From: Kitasatospora phosalacinea | Lineage (GTDB): Bacteria; Actinomycetota; Actinomycetes; Streptomycetales; Streptomycetaceae | Length of the DNA stretch: 64,000 bases | Assembly (NCBI RefSeq): GCF_000716545.1 | Contig: NZ_JNWZ01000031.1 | Coordinates: 9,295 to 73,294, forward strand | Direction: 5' to 3' | Shown: positions 24,648 through 34,684 of the stretch, piece by piece | Layout of the letters: the number at the start of each line of letters is the position of its first letter | Numbering within the stretch: the stretch's first letter is position 1 | Program-made: the position numbers and the translations under genes | Notes under the pieces: generated by a model | What the model was told of the DNA's origin: nothing | Database searches by the model: none | Seen by the model: only the letters and a program-made list of their open reading frames with translations

Positions 24648-24869
24648 CCACCGTGTCGGGCGCGTCGTCGTCGAAGGCCCCGTACAGCGGGGCGCCGCCG
24701 ACCAGGCCCGCCGCGCCCGCGCTGACCCATCACGCCGGTGCCGAAGCGGCGGCCGCCGCCCCCCTGGTGCTGCGTCGGGGGCGTACCCGTACGGTGGCGG
24801 GCCGGCCTGGGCGGGCGGGTAGCCGGCCGCGACGGGGTCGGTGCAGTACGGCGGCGGGGTGGTGCGCAC
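24640..24869 (-). pseudogene. Frame-scrambled fossil of a Pro/Tyr-rich membrane-associated protein
   Basis: Read leftward from GTG 24869 the first frame gives MRTTPPPYCTDPVAAGYPPA then PPPYGYAP. A second frame continues TQHQGGGGRRFGTGVMGQ. A third gives SAGAAGLVGGAPLYGAFDDD followed by APDTVVNDHDEDR. In order, these three pieces recreate a familiar actinobacterial pattern: Pro/Tyr/Gln-rich head, Gly-rich turn, small hydrophobic glycine-zipper, then Asp-rich tail. At least two frameshifts interrupt it. The far end overlaps the 3' end of the SARP gene. Confidence 0.55.
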
Positions 24870-24924
24870 GCGCCGGGCGCCGACCGGGCAGCAGCCGATC
24901 CGGCGCGGCGAGGACGGGCGGCGC

Positions 24925-24991
24925 GCCCGCCGGAACGGCTCACTGTCCGGCCCGCCGGAACGGCTCGCCGCCCGGCCCGCCGGAACGGCTC
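24925..24991. repeat. Three 17-bp direct repeats at exact 25-bp period
   Basis: GCCCGCCGGAACGGCTC is found without change at 24925-24941, 24950-24966 and 24975-24991, separated by 8-bp variable spacers. The array lies 100-166 bp before the PP2C gene start. It may be an operator array or a decayed-gene repeat. I see no other gene in 24870-25090. Confidence 0.7.
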
Positions 24992-25090
24992 ACCCGTCCG
25001 GTCCGCCGGGGTCGCCGCCGGGCCGGGCGGCCGGAAAAGTGGCGGAGAACGCCGAGCGGGGCAGCGCCGAGCGGAGTGAGAGGGGCGGGC

Positions 25091-26776
25091 GTGTACGGGC
25101 GACCGGAGCAGGCCGACCACGGCGCGTCCCTGCGCCGCACCGTCGAGCGGCTGCGCGCGGAGCACCGCCTGGCCCGGCCCGCCGAGCCGGCCGGGCCGCC
25201 GCCGCTCGTCCCGGAGGCCGACCTCGACCCGGCCCTGGCCCGGCCGCCCGACCTCGACCTGCACCACCTGCTCGACGCCCTTCCGCAGGCCGCGGTGCTG
25301 GCCGAGCCGGTGCTCGACGAGTCCGGAGCCGTCCGCGACCTGGCCGCGGTGATCGTCAACGACGCGGCCGTCCGCGACCCGCACCACCCCGGCCAGGTGC
25401 ACCGCGACACCCCCGAGGGGCGCGGCGTCTCGCTGCGCGAGGCGTACCCGGGCCTGTGGACGGCGGCGTTCGCGGACACCGTCGGCGAGGTGCTGCGCAC
25501 CGGGTACGCGGCCCGCGCGGTGCCGGCGCGCTGGCAGCACCCGGTGCCCGACGGCAGCACCCGCACCCGGCGCGAGAGGGTCACCGTGCACCGGCTGGGG
25601 CGGCGGCTGCTGCTGGTGTGGCCGGACGCCCGCACCGAGGAGATCGCCCGTGCCGCGCAGCGCATCGCCCGGGTCGGCTGGGCCGAGTGGAGCCTGCCCG
25701 ACGACCGGCTCGACATCTCGCCGGGCCTCGCCGTACTGCTGGGCCTCGCCCCCGAGACGGACGCCGTCCCGGTGGGCCTGGTGCTGCGCCGGGTCACCGA
25801 GACCGCCCGCCCCGCCCTGTACCGGGACCTCGACCGGCTGCTGTCCACCGGCGAGGACATCGACGTGCTGACCGAGCTGTACGGGGTCGGCCGGCCGCGC
25901 CGGGTCCGGCTGGTGGCGGAGGCGCTGCGCGAGGAGGGCGGCCCGGTCGAGGGCTTGCGGGCGGTGCTGCAGGACGTCACCGAACTGTCGGACAGCCGGC
26001 GGCGGCTGCGCGAGCAGGAGGAGGAGACCGAGCGGCAGGCCCGCCGCGCCGACGCCGAGCACCACGTCGTCCAGCGCCTCCAGGACGCCCTGCAGCCGCA
26101 CTCCGGGCTGCTGTCCGGGCTCGGTGTCAGCACCGCCGTCGCCTACCGCCCGGCCGAGGGCGGGGTCGGCGGCGACTGGTTCAAGGTCCGTCAACTCCCG
26201 GACGGACGGGCGCTGCTGGCGGTCGGCGACGCGCGCGGGCACGGCCTGGACGCGGTCGCCCTGATGTCGATGCTGCGGCACGCGCTGGCCGGCCTGGCGT
26301 TCACCGGCGCGCTGGTGGAGTCGCTCGGCGGCTGGCTCAACCGGGTCGCCTGGGACGAGGGCGACGAGGCCACCGCCACCGCGGTGGTCTCCCGCTACTA
26401 CCCGGACCGTCGGCTGCTGCGCTGGATCTGCGCCGGCCACCCCCCGCCCGTCCTGCTGCGCGAGGGCGAGGCCGCCCCGATGGAGCCGGCGACCGGCCCG
26501 CCGCTGGGCGTGCTGCCCGACGCCGCCTACCGGGCGGTGGAGACGCGCGTCCGCCCCGGCGACACCGTGCTGCTGTACACCGACGGCCTGATCGAGCGCC
26601 GCGACCAGGACATCGACGTCCGGCTGACGGCCCTGTGCGGGGCCGTCCGCACGCACGCCGCCGACCGGGCGGGCGACTCCGACCTGCAGGGGCTGGTGGA
26701 CGCGGTGGTGCGCGAGATGTCCGGCCCGCTGTCGGAGGACGACGCCACGCTGCTGGCCTGCCGCTTCGAGCGCTGA
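25091..26776 (+). CDS. PAS-PP2C (SpoIIE/RsbU-type) protein phosphatase
   Basis: A 561-residue cytosolic regulator. GTG 25091 follows GAGAGGGG. A leading helical/PAS-like region (about 50-170), a second PAS-like domain (about 180-300, VGWAEWSLPDDRLDISPGLAVLLG) and a coiled linker precede the PP2C domain (about 335-561). That domain shows GGVGGDWFKV, VGDARGHG, ICAGHPPPVLL, TGPPLGV and LLYTDGLIERR, so the metal-binding Asp residues are kept. It is expected to dephosphorylate an anti-anti-sigma protein and thus release a stress sigma factor. The STAS protein at 47290 is a conceivable substrate, but far away. Confidence 0.9.
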   Translation: MYGRPEQADHGASLRRTVERLRAEHRLARPAEPAGPPPLVPEADLDPALARPPDLDLHHLLDALPQAAVLAEPVLDESGAVRDLAAVIVNDAAVRDPHHPGQVHRDTPEGRGVSLREAYPGLWTAAFADTVGEVLRTGYAARAVPARWQHPVPDGSTRTRRERVTVHRLGRRLLLVWPDARTEEIARAAQRIARVGWAEWSLPDDRLDISPGLAVLLGLAPETDAVPVGLVLRRVTETARPALYRDLDRLLSTGEDIDVLTELYGVGRPRRVRLVAEALREEGGPVEGLRAVLQDVTELSDSRRRLREQEEETERQARRADAEHHVVQRLQDALQPHSGLLSGLGVSTAVAYRPAEGGVGGDWFKVRQLPDGRALLAVGDARGHGLDAVALMSMLRHALAGLAFTGALVESLGGWLNRVAWDEGDEATATAVVSRYYPDRRLLRWICAGHPPPVLLREGEAAPMEPATGPPLGVLPDAAYRAVETRVRPGDTVLLYTDGLIERRDQDIDVRLTALCGAVRTHAADRAGDSDLQGLVDAVVREMSGPLSEDDATLLACRFER

Positions 26777-26847
26777 GCGACCGGGCGCCGGACGGGCCCG
26801 GCCCGGCCCGACCGCCGGGCCGGGCGGGGGCCGGGCGGGGGACGGGC

Positions 26848-27711
26848 TCAGTCGTGCGGGACGACCGCGACCGGCGCCTGCGAGTGGTGGATCACCGCGT
26901 GGGCGACCGAGCCGAGCTTGCTGCCCAGGCCCAGGGCGCGTCGGCGGCGGCCGACCACCACCAGGTCGGCCTGCTCGGACGCCTCGACCAGCGCGGCCGC
27001 GCCGCCGCCGGTGCGCACGTCCTCCAGGACCAGGGTGCGCGGGTACTTCTCCCGCCACGGGGCGACCGCCTCGGCGACCATGCCGACCGCCAGCGCGCCC
27101 AGCTCCTGCTGCTCGGTCTCGAGCGGGATCCACCCGGCGTACCCGTACGCCGGCGGCAGCTCCCAGCCGTGCACCACCCGCACCCGGGCGCCGCGCAGCC
27201 GGGCCGCCTCGAAGGCGAACCCCAGGACGGCGCCGTCCGGCTCCAGCGCGTCCAGGCCGACCGCCACCTCGGGCTCGTGCGAGACCGGGTCGGGGCGGCC
27301 CTCGTGGACCAGCACCACCGGCTCCGTCGAACGGCCCGCCACGCCGAGGCTGACCGAGCCGACCAGCAGCCCCCGGAAGCCGCCCAGGCCGCGGGTGCCG
27401 ATCACCAGCAGCTGCCCCTGTCCGGCGGCCTCGGTCAGCCCGTCGATCGCCGCGTCCGGCACCAGCTCGCCGGTCACCTCCAGGCCCGGGTAGGCGGCCG
27501 TCAGCTCCCGAGCGACGTCGGCCAGCATGTTCCGGGCGCCGCTCTCCAGGTCGTCGGCCTTCACCAGGTCGTTCGCCTTCCGCCCCAGGTACGGCCAGGC
27601 GTGCAGCAGCCGCAGCGGGGCGCCCCGGCGGCCCGCCTCCTGGGCGGCCCAGTGCGCGGCGGCCCGGCTGCGGACGGAGGCGTCTACGGCGGCGAGAACG
27701 GGACGAGTCAT
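26848..27711 (-). CDS. Universal stress protein, two tandem UspA domains
   Basis: A 287-residue protein with two USP folds (1-140 and 145-287). Domain one has PVLAAVDASVRSRAAAHWA and the nucleotide loop GTRGLGGFRGLLVGSVSLGV. Domain two has EVAVGLDALEPDGAVLGFAF and VVGRRRRALGLGSKLGSVAHAV ending APVAVVPHD. The first P-loop fits the ATP-binding GX2GX9G(S/T) pattern. ATG 27711 follows GGAAGG. Such proteins are usually dormancy or hypoxia induced in actinobacteria. The neighbouring HTH-PNPOx gene fits the same stress theme. Confidence 0.92.
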   Translation of the reverse strand: MTRPVLAAVDASVRSRAAAHWAAQEAGRRGAPLRLLHAWPYLGRKANDLVKADDLESGARNMLADVARELTAAYPGLEVTGELVPDAAIDGLTEAAGQGQLLVIGTRGLGGFRGLLVGSVSLGVAGRSTEPVVLVHEGRPDPVSHEPEVAVGLDALEPDGAVLGFAFEAARLRGARVRVVHGWELPPAYGYAGWIPLETEQQELGALAVGMVAEAVAPWREKYPRTLVLEDVRTGGGAAALVEASEQADLVVVGRRRRALGLGSKLGSVAHAVIHHSQAPVAVVPHD

Positions 27712-27995
27712 GGCAGTGCCTTCCCTGTACGAGTCCCGGCGGGCCCCCATCGCCCGGCGTCGGATCCGGGGCCCACTCTGCTCCCGTCCGCGCGGGCCCG
27801 CCAGGGCCGGCGGGCCCGGCGGGCGGGGGCCGTTGGTCCCGGCCCGGCTCCGGAACGGCACCCGGTGCTCCGTCCAGGGTCCAAGGCCCCTGCCGCGCCG
27901 GGCCCCAATCGCGCACCATGGGGGTACCGACCGGACGAATCCGGAGGAACCGCCCCCGGGCCGGCCGGAGCGACGATTCACGGGAGGTGACCGGC

Positions 27996-28649
27996 GTGAC
28001 CACCGAACACGACCCCGCGCCCGCGGCCGCGCTCGCCCGACGCTTCGCCGACCGCCTCGCCGACCTCGGGATCACCGAGGCGCAGGCAGCGGCCAGGGCG
28101 GGCATGTCGACCGTCTACCTGCGCCGCGTCCTGGAGCTCGGACCCGGCTTCGACCCGCCCGCGCTGCTGCGGCTGTCCGCCGTCCTCGGCCTGGAGTACG
28201 AGGAACTGGTGGCGGGCCGGCCCGTCGAACGGGCCGCCCGCGCCGACGGCCCCGCCCTCGTCGGCCCGCCCGTCCTCGGCGAGCTCGACGTCGCCGAGTG
28301 CTGGCGGCGCCTGGGGAGCAACGGCCTCGGCCGGATCGCCCGCACCGGGCCCGACGGCCCCGTGGTGCGCCCCGTCGGCTACCTGGTGCACGGGCGGGCC
28401 GTCCTGTACCGCACCACCGAGGGCGGGGCGCTGGCGCCCGGGCCGGGCGGCGACGCCGCGTTCGAGGCGGACCGCGCCGACCGGGGCCTGCGCGAGGGCT
28501 GGAGCGTGCTGGTGACCGGCCCGCTGGAGTACGTCACCGAGCCGGCCCTGCTCGCCGAACTGCCCGAGCCGCCCGCCGACGGTCGCTGGGTCCGGCTCAC
28601 CCCGACCACCGTCACCGGGCGCAGTATCCGGGCCCCTCGGAAGGGCTGA
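27996..28649 (+). CDS. HTH and pyridoxamine 5'-phosphate oxidase-like domain protein
   Basis: A 217-residue two-domain protein. The N-terminal Xre-type HTH reads FADRLADLGITEAQAAARAGMSTVYLRRVLE (about 17-50). The C-terminal split-barrel PNPOx-like flavin-binding domain begins with LDVAECWRRLGSNGLGRIARTG (about 95) and includes VVRPVGYLVHGRAVLYRTTE and REGWSVLVTGPLEYV. GTG 27996 has GGGAGG at eight bases; an overlapping GTG at 27987 is too close. It diverges from the universal stress protein gene. It is likely a small redox-linked regulator. Confidence 0.88.
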   Translation: MTTEHDPAPAAALARRFADRLADLGITEAQAAARAGMSTVYLRRVLELGPGFDPPALLRLSAVLGLEYEELVAGRPVERAARADGPALVGPPVLGELDVAECWRRLGSNGLGRIARTGPDGPVVRPVGYLVHGRAVLYRTTEGGALAPGPGGDAAFEADRADRGLREGWSVLVTGPLEYVTEPALLAELPEPPADGRWVRLTPTTVTGRSIRAPRKG

Positions 28650-28824
28650 ACCGGGCCGGCCCCTTCGCGGAGCGCGGTGTCCCTCTGGACGGCACTCACC
28701 GTAGCCGCGCTCCCGCGCGCCGGACCGGTGCCGCGTCCGCACCCGCTTGGCGCTCCGTCCACGGGAGGCGGAGGCTGGACGGGGAGAGACGGGGGAAGAC
28801 GGGGACAGAACGGGAGACGGCGAC

Positions 28825-30294
28825 GTGCGATGTCTGGTGACCGGTGCGACCGGGTACCTCGGCGGGCGACTGGTGCCCGAACTGCTGGCCGACGGGGCGA
28901 AGGTGCGCTGCCTGGTGCGCGACCCGGCCCGGCTGCGCGACCACCCCTGGCGGGCCGCCGTGGAGACCGCCACCGGTGACGTGACCAGACCGCCCACCCT
29001 GGACGGGGCCTTCGACGGCGTCGACGTCGCCTACTACCTGGTGCACTCGCTCGGCAGCGGCCCCGACTTCGAGCGCGTCGACCGGGACGCCGCCCGCGCC
29101 TTCGGCCTCGCCGCCGCCCGGGCCGGCGTGCGGCGGATCGTCTACCTCGGCGGCCTCGTCCCGCCCGACCTGCCCGAGGGGCGGCTCTCCCCGCACCTGC
29201 GCTCCCGGGTCGCCACCGGGCGGGCCCTGCGCGAGGGCGGCACGCCCGTCACCGAACTGCGCGCCGCCGTGGTGATCGGCTCCGGCTCGGCCTCCTTCGA
29301 GATGCTCCGCCACCTCACCGAGCGGCTCCCCGTGATGGTCACCCCGCGCTGGGTGGACACCCGGATCCAGCCGATCGCCGTCCGCGACGTGCTGCGCCTG
29401 CTGCTCGGCGCCGCCCACCTGCCCGACGACCCCGCCACCGACCGGGTCTTCGACGTCGGCGGCCCCGAGGTGCTCACCTACCGCGCGATGATGCAGCGCT
29501 ACGCCCGCATCGCGGGCCTGCGGCGCCGGGTGATCGTCTCCGTGCCCGTCCTCACCCCCAGCCTGTCCTCGCACTGGGTCGGCCTGGTCACCCCCGTCCC
29601 CAGCGGCCTGGCCCGGCCGCTGGTCGAGTCGCTGCGCCACGAGGTGGTCCGCTCCGAACGGGACCTGGAGCGCTGGATCCCCGACCCGCCCGGCGGCCCG
29701 ATCGGCTTCGACCGCGCCGTCTCGCTGGCCCTGCGCCGGATCCGCGACGACGAGGTGGACACCCGCTGGTCCTCCGCCTCGCTGCCCGGCGCCCCCAGCG
29801 ACCCGCTGCCCACCGACCCGGACTGGGCCGGCGGCAGCCTCTACCAGGACGTCCGCGAACGGCTGGTGGCCGCCCCGCCCGAGGCGCTGTGGCGGGTGGT
29901 CGAGGGCATCGGCGGCGAACACGGCTGGTACTCCTTCCCGCTCGCCTGGACGGTGCGCGGCGCGCTCGACCGGCTGGTCGGCGGCGTCGGACTGCGCCGC
30001 GGTCGGCGCTCACCCGGACGGCTGAGGGTCGGCGACTCGCTCGACTTCTGGCGCGTCGAGGAGATCGACCCCGGCCGGCTGCTGCGGCTGCGCGCCGAGA
30101 TGCGGCTGCCCGGCCTGGCCTGGCTGGAACTCACCGTCACCCCCGACGGGGACGGCGCCCGCTACCGCCAGCGCGCCCTGTTCCACCCGCACGGCCTGGC
30201 CGGACAGGCCTACTGGTGGTCGGTGGCCCCGTTCCACGCCGTGGTCTTCGGCGGAATGGCCCGCAACATCGCCGCCCGCGCCGAGGCCGGATGA
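28825..30294 (+). CDS. NAD(P)-binding SDR-like protein with C-terminal SRPBCC (DUF2867) domain
   Basis: A 489-residue protein. The N-terminal extended Rossmann domain has VRCLVTGATGYLGGRLVPEL (1-20), DVAYYLVHSLGSG and an atypical-SDR substrate half (to about 310). The remaining 170 residues form a DUF2867/polyketide-cyclase-like domain with SLYQDVRERLVAAPPEALWRV, GWYSFPLAWTVRG and AGQAYWWSVAPFHAVVFGGM. This fused architecture is common in actinobacteria and often annotated as a nucleoside-diphosphate-sugar epimerase homologue; the real reaction is unknown. GTG 28825 follows GGGAGA. It lies upstream of the isocitrate dehydrogenase in the same direction, with an independent promoter between them. 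Confidence 0.85.
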   Translation: MRCLVTGATGYLGGRLVPELLADGAKVRCLVRDPARLRDHPWRAAVETATGDVTRPPTLDGAFDGVDVAYYLVHSLGSGPDFERVDRDAARAFGLAAARAGVRRIVYLGGLVPPDLPEGRLSPHLRSRVATGRALREGGTPVTELRAAVVIGSGSASFEMLRHLTERLPVMVTPRWVDTRIQPIAVRDVLRLLLGAAHLPDDPATDRVFDVGGPEVLTYRAMMQRYARIAGLRRRVIVSVPVLTPSLSSHWVGLVTPVPSGLARPLVESLRHEVVRSERDLERWIPDPPGGPIGFDRAVSLALRRIRDDEVDTRWSSASLPGAPSDPLPTDPDWAGGSLYQDVRERLVAAPPEALWRVVEGIGGEHGWYSFPLAWTVRGALDRLVGGVGLRRGRRSPGRLRVGDSLDFWRVEEIDPGRLLRLRAEMRLPGLAWLELTVTPDGDGARYRQRALFHPHGLAGQAYWWSVAPFHAVVFGGMARNIAARAEAG

Positions 30295-30313
30295 CCGCCG
30301 CCCGGGGGGTTGG

Positions 30314-32602
<2,289 letters not shown>

Positions 32603-32622
32603 CCGCCCGGCACGGCCCGACG

Positions 32623-32658
32623 CCGCCGCGGACCGCCCCCAGGGGCGGGACGCGGCGG
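32623..32658 (+). terminator. Long hairpin terminator of icd
   Basis: CCGCCGCG and CCGCCCC (32623-32639) pair with GGGGCGG and CGCGGCGG (32642-32658) with a symmetric GA/GA internal loop. Confidence 0.75.
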
Positions 32659-32854
32659 CGTTCCGCGTTCCCCGGCGCTCCCGGCGGGTCGAACGCCGTA
32701 CTACTACTTCTCGACCCAGGAGTTCCTGATCCAGGGCCCCCGGCCGCAGGAGCGGACGGTGACCGGGCGGCGGTGGGCCGCACCCGTACCCGGCGGGGGC
32801 GCGTGCGGTCAAGTCCGCGCGTGCGCAGCGTGGCCATGCTGCTACGTTCCGTGC

Positions 32855-33241
32855 ATGGCAGACTTCAGCGACATCGCCCAGTCGTTCGCGCAGCACTACT
32901 TCACCACCTTCGACAGCTACGACTCGCGGGACGGCCTCGCGGGCCTCTACCGGCCGGAGTCGATGCTCACCTGGGAGGGCCGGCAGAGCCAGGGGGCGAC
33001 CGCCATCCTCGACCAGTTCAAGAAGCCCGAACTGAAGGTCGTCAAGCACCGGATCGCCTCGGTCGACTCGCAGCCCGGCGCGAACAGCGGCATCGCGGTC
33101 CTCGTGGCCGGCGCCCTCGCCGTCGACAACGCCTTCGACCAGCCGCTGCAGTTCACCGAGGCGTTCAACCTGGCCCCGGTCCCCGGCCAGCCCGGCGGCT
33201 TCTTCGTCTTCAACCAGATCTTCCGCCTCGTCCGCGCCTGA
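32855..33241 (+). CDS. NTF2-like protein
   Basis: A 128-residue protein matching the nuclear transport factor 2 fold: [20 protein letters not shown], then [35 protein letters not shown], and a last strand [18 protein letters not shown] 32855 has no ribosome site; TACGTT (32843-32848) ends six bases before it, so the message is probably leaderless. The role in bacteria is unknown; it could be a small-molecule-binding or scaffolding protein. Confidence 0.85.
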   Translation: MADFSDIAQSFAQHYFTTFDSYDSRDGLAGLYRPESMLTWEGRQSQGATAILDQFKKPELKVVKHRIASVDSQPGANSGIAVLVAGALAVDNAFDQPLQFTEAFNLAPVPGQPGGFFVFNQIFRLVRA

Positions 33242-33352
33242 TGCCGCATCGGGCCCGGGTGCCAGCGCGACCGGCGCGGCACCCGGCCCCGCGCCACCAC
33301 CCCGGGGCGGGCCGACCACGGGAACGGACGGGTGCGCACTACAGTGCACGGC

Positions 33353-33823
33353 ATGCCCACACCGCAATTCATCCTGGATCTGCGCGAACACGTCGGCCAC
33401 GGCCCGCTGTGGCTGTCCGGCATCACCGCCGTGGTGGTCGAGGACGGCCGGATCCTGCTCAACCGCCGCTCCGACACCGGCCGTTGGGCCCTGCTGCACG
33501 GCATCGTGGAGCCCGGCGAGCAGCCCGCCGACACCGTGGTGCGCGAGGTGCGGGAGGAGACCGGCGTCACCGTGGCGCCCGAGCGGATCACCAGCGTGCA
33601 CACCCTGCCCGCCTTCGCCTGCGCCAACGGCGACCAGGTGCAGTACCTGGACATCGCCTTCCGCTGCCGCCCGCTGGCCGGCGAGGCGGTGGTCAACGAC
33701 GACGAGTCGCTCGCGGTCGCCTGGTTCCCGCTGGACGCCCTCCCGCCGCTGGCCCCCAACGACACCCTGCTGCTGGAGAAGGCGCTCGCCGACCACCCCT
33801 CGCCCTGGTTCACCCTGAGCTGA
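33353..33823 (+). CDS. NUDIX hydrolase
   Basis: A 156-residue NDP-X hydrolase. The Nudix box matches GX5EX7REUXEEXGU exactly: from Gly in [10 protein letters not shown] through REVREETGV (about residues 54-76). The strand [15 protein letters not shown] precedes it. ATG 33353 has no Shine-Dalgarno but follows TACAGT (33340-33345) by seven bases, so it is likely leaderless. The nucleotide substrate cannot be predicted. A hairpin lies just downstream. Confidence 0.9.
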   Translation: MPTPQFILDLREHVGHGPLWLSGITAVVVEDGRILLNRRSDTGRWALLHGIVEPGEQPADTVVREVREETGVTVAPERITSVHTLPAFACANGDQVQYLDIAFRCRPLAGEAVVNDDESLAVAWFPLDALPPLAPNDTLLLEKALADHPSPWFTLS

Positions 33824-33838
33824 CACGCCACCGGAACT

Positions 33839-33863
33839 CCCCTCCGGCGCAAGGCCGGTGGGG
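33839..33863 (+). terminator. Hairpin after the NUDIX gene
   Basis: CCCC-T-CCGGC (33839-33848) pairs with GCCGG-T-GGGG (33854-33863) with one T/T mismatch. It starts 16 bases after the stop. Confidence 0.6.
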
Positions 33864-33879
33864 GATGCGGGAGGCGATC

Positions 33880-34069
33880 ATGGACTACCCGCCGACCCGG
33901 CTGCCCGGGCGCGGCCCCGGCTGGTACCGGGGCGACCTGCACGTGCACCCGGTGCACTCCGGCGGCGGACTCACCCCCGCCGGACGGACCGCCTTCGTCC
34001 GAGTCGAGGTGCGCCGCCCGGACGGGCGGCCGGGGGCAGCGGTGCGGGGCCCGTCGAGGGCTCGGTCAC
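33880..34069 (+). pseudogene. Internally deleted PHP-domain phosphoesterase (CehA/McbA-like) fossil
   Basis: From ATG 33880 the frame reads [20 protein letters not shown], the metal-binding start of a PHP phosphoesterase (DxHxH). After LTPAGR it jumps to [20 protein letters not shown], which resembles the extreme C-terminus of the same family (xVRxEVRxPDG). The roughly 300 residues expected between are missing, so a single in-frame deletion seems likely. It has no clean end and runs to about 34070. The family match is from memory. Confidence 0.55.
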
Positions 34070-34132
34070 GCCCGCCAACGTACCGTGCACGTCCGACGCC
34101 CCGTCAGGGGGCGGCCGGATCGCGGCGCCGGG

Positions 34133-34570
34133 TCACGGCGTCAGGTCGCGGCTCCAGGCCACCTCGCCGGCCAGCGAGCCGTCCGCGAGGTACTGGCGGA
34201 CCTGCGGGGAGGCGGCGAGCGCGGCCGCCGCCTCCGGAACGGGCACCTCGCGGAAGCCCAGGCGTCGCCAGAACGCGCCCGCGTCGGTGGAGAACAGGTA
34301 GACGCGGCGGATGCCGCCCGCCGCGGCCTCGGCCAGCACGTCCTCGACCAGGCGGCGGGCGGTGCCGTGCCCGCGCCGGTCGGGGCGGACCGCGACGCTG
34401 CGCAGCAGGCCGACCGGCCCGGCGAGCTCCAGGGCCGCGCTGGCGGTCGGCCCGGCGGCGTCCCTGGTGGTCCACAGCAGGGTGCCGGGCTCGTCCAGGC
34501 CGTGCGGGTCCAGGCCCTGGGCGCGCAGGAAGGCGGCGAGGTCGTCGAGGTCGGCGGTGGCGGCGGTCAT
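34133..34570 (-). CDS. GNAT acetyltransferase, ArsN2-like
   Basis: A 145-residue single-domain GNAT enzyme. Conserved segments are [37 protein letters not shown] (acetyl-CoA loop RRGHGTA) and [21 protein letters not shown]. This order and the missing long substrate insert resemble ArsN2, the arsenic-resistance acetyltransferase group, but no arsenic genes are adjacent. ATG 34570 follows GGAAGG. It faces away from the PHP fossil. Confidence 0.85.
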   Translation of the reverse strand: MTAATADLDDLAAFLRAQGLDPHGLDEPGTLLWTTRDAAGPTASAALELAGPVGLLRSVAVRPDRRGHGTARRLVEDVLAEAAAGGIRRVYLFSTDAGAFWRRLGFREVPVPEAAAALAASPQVRQYLADGSLAGEVAWSRDLTP

Positions 34571-34684
34571 CGGTCGGGATCCTTCCGGGGGAACGGGGCG
34601 GCGGTCGGACGATATCCGGCCGCTGTTACGCGCGGTGGTCTGACGCCGTGTCAGGCCGGTGAACCGTGCCGCGCCGGAGGGGCG

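Noticed and set aside
24575..28105. Very long minus-strand open frame over the PP2C and stress genes
   Set aside because: Composition is Gly/Gln/Arg/Val-rich without domains; the PP2C motifs on the plus strand are clear. Only the piece near 24640-24869 is meaningful, as part of a fossil.
32690..32760. Short peptide-like stretch [16 protein letters not shown] between icd and the NTF2-like gene
   Set aside because: It looks natural and may be a gene remnant, but it is too short and has no start or family match.
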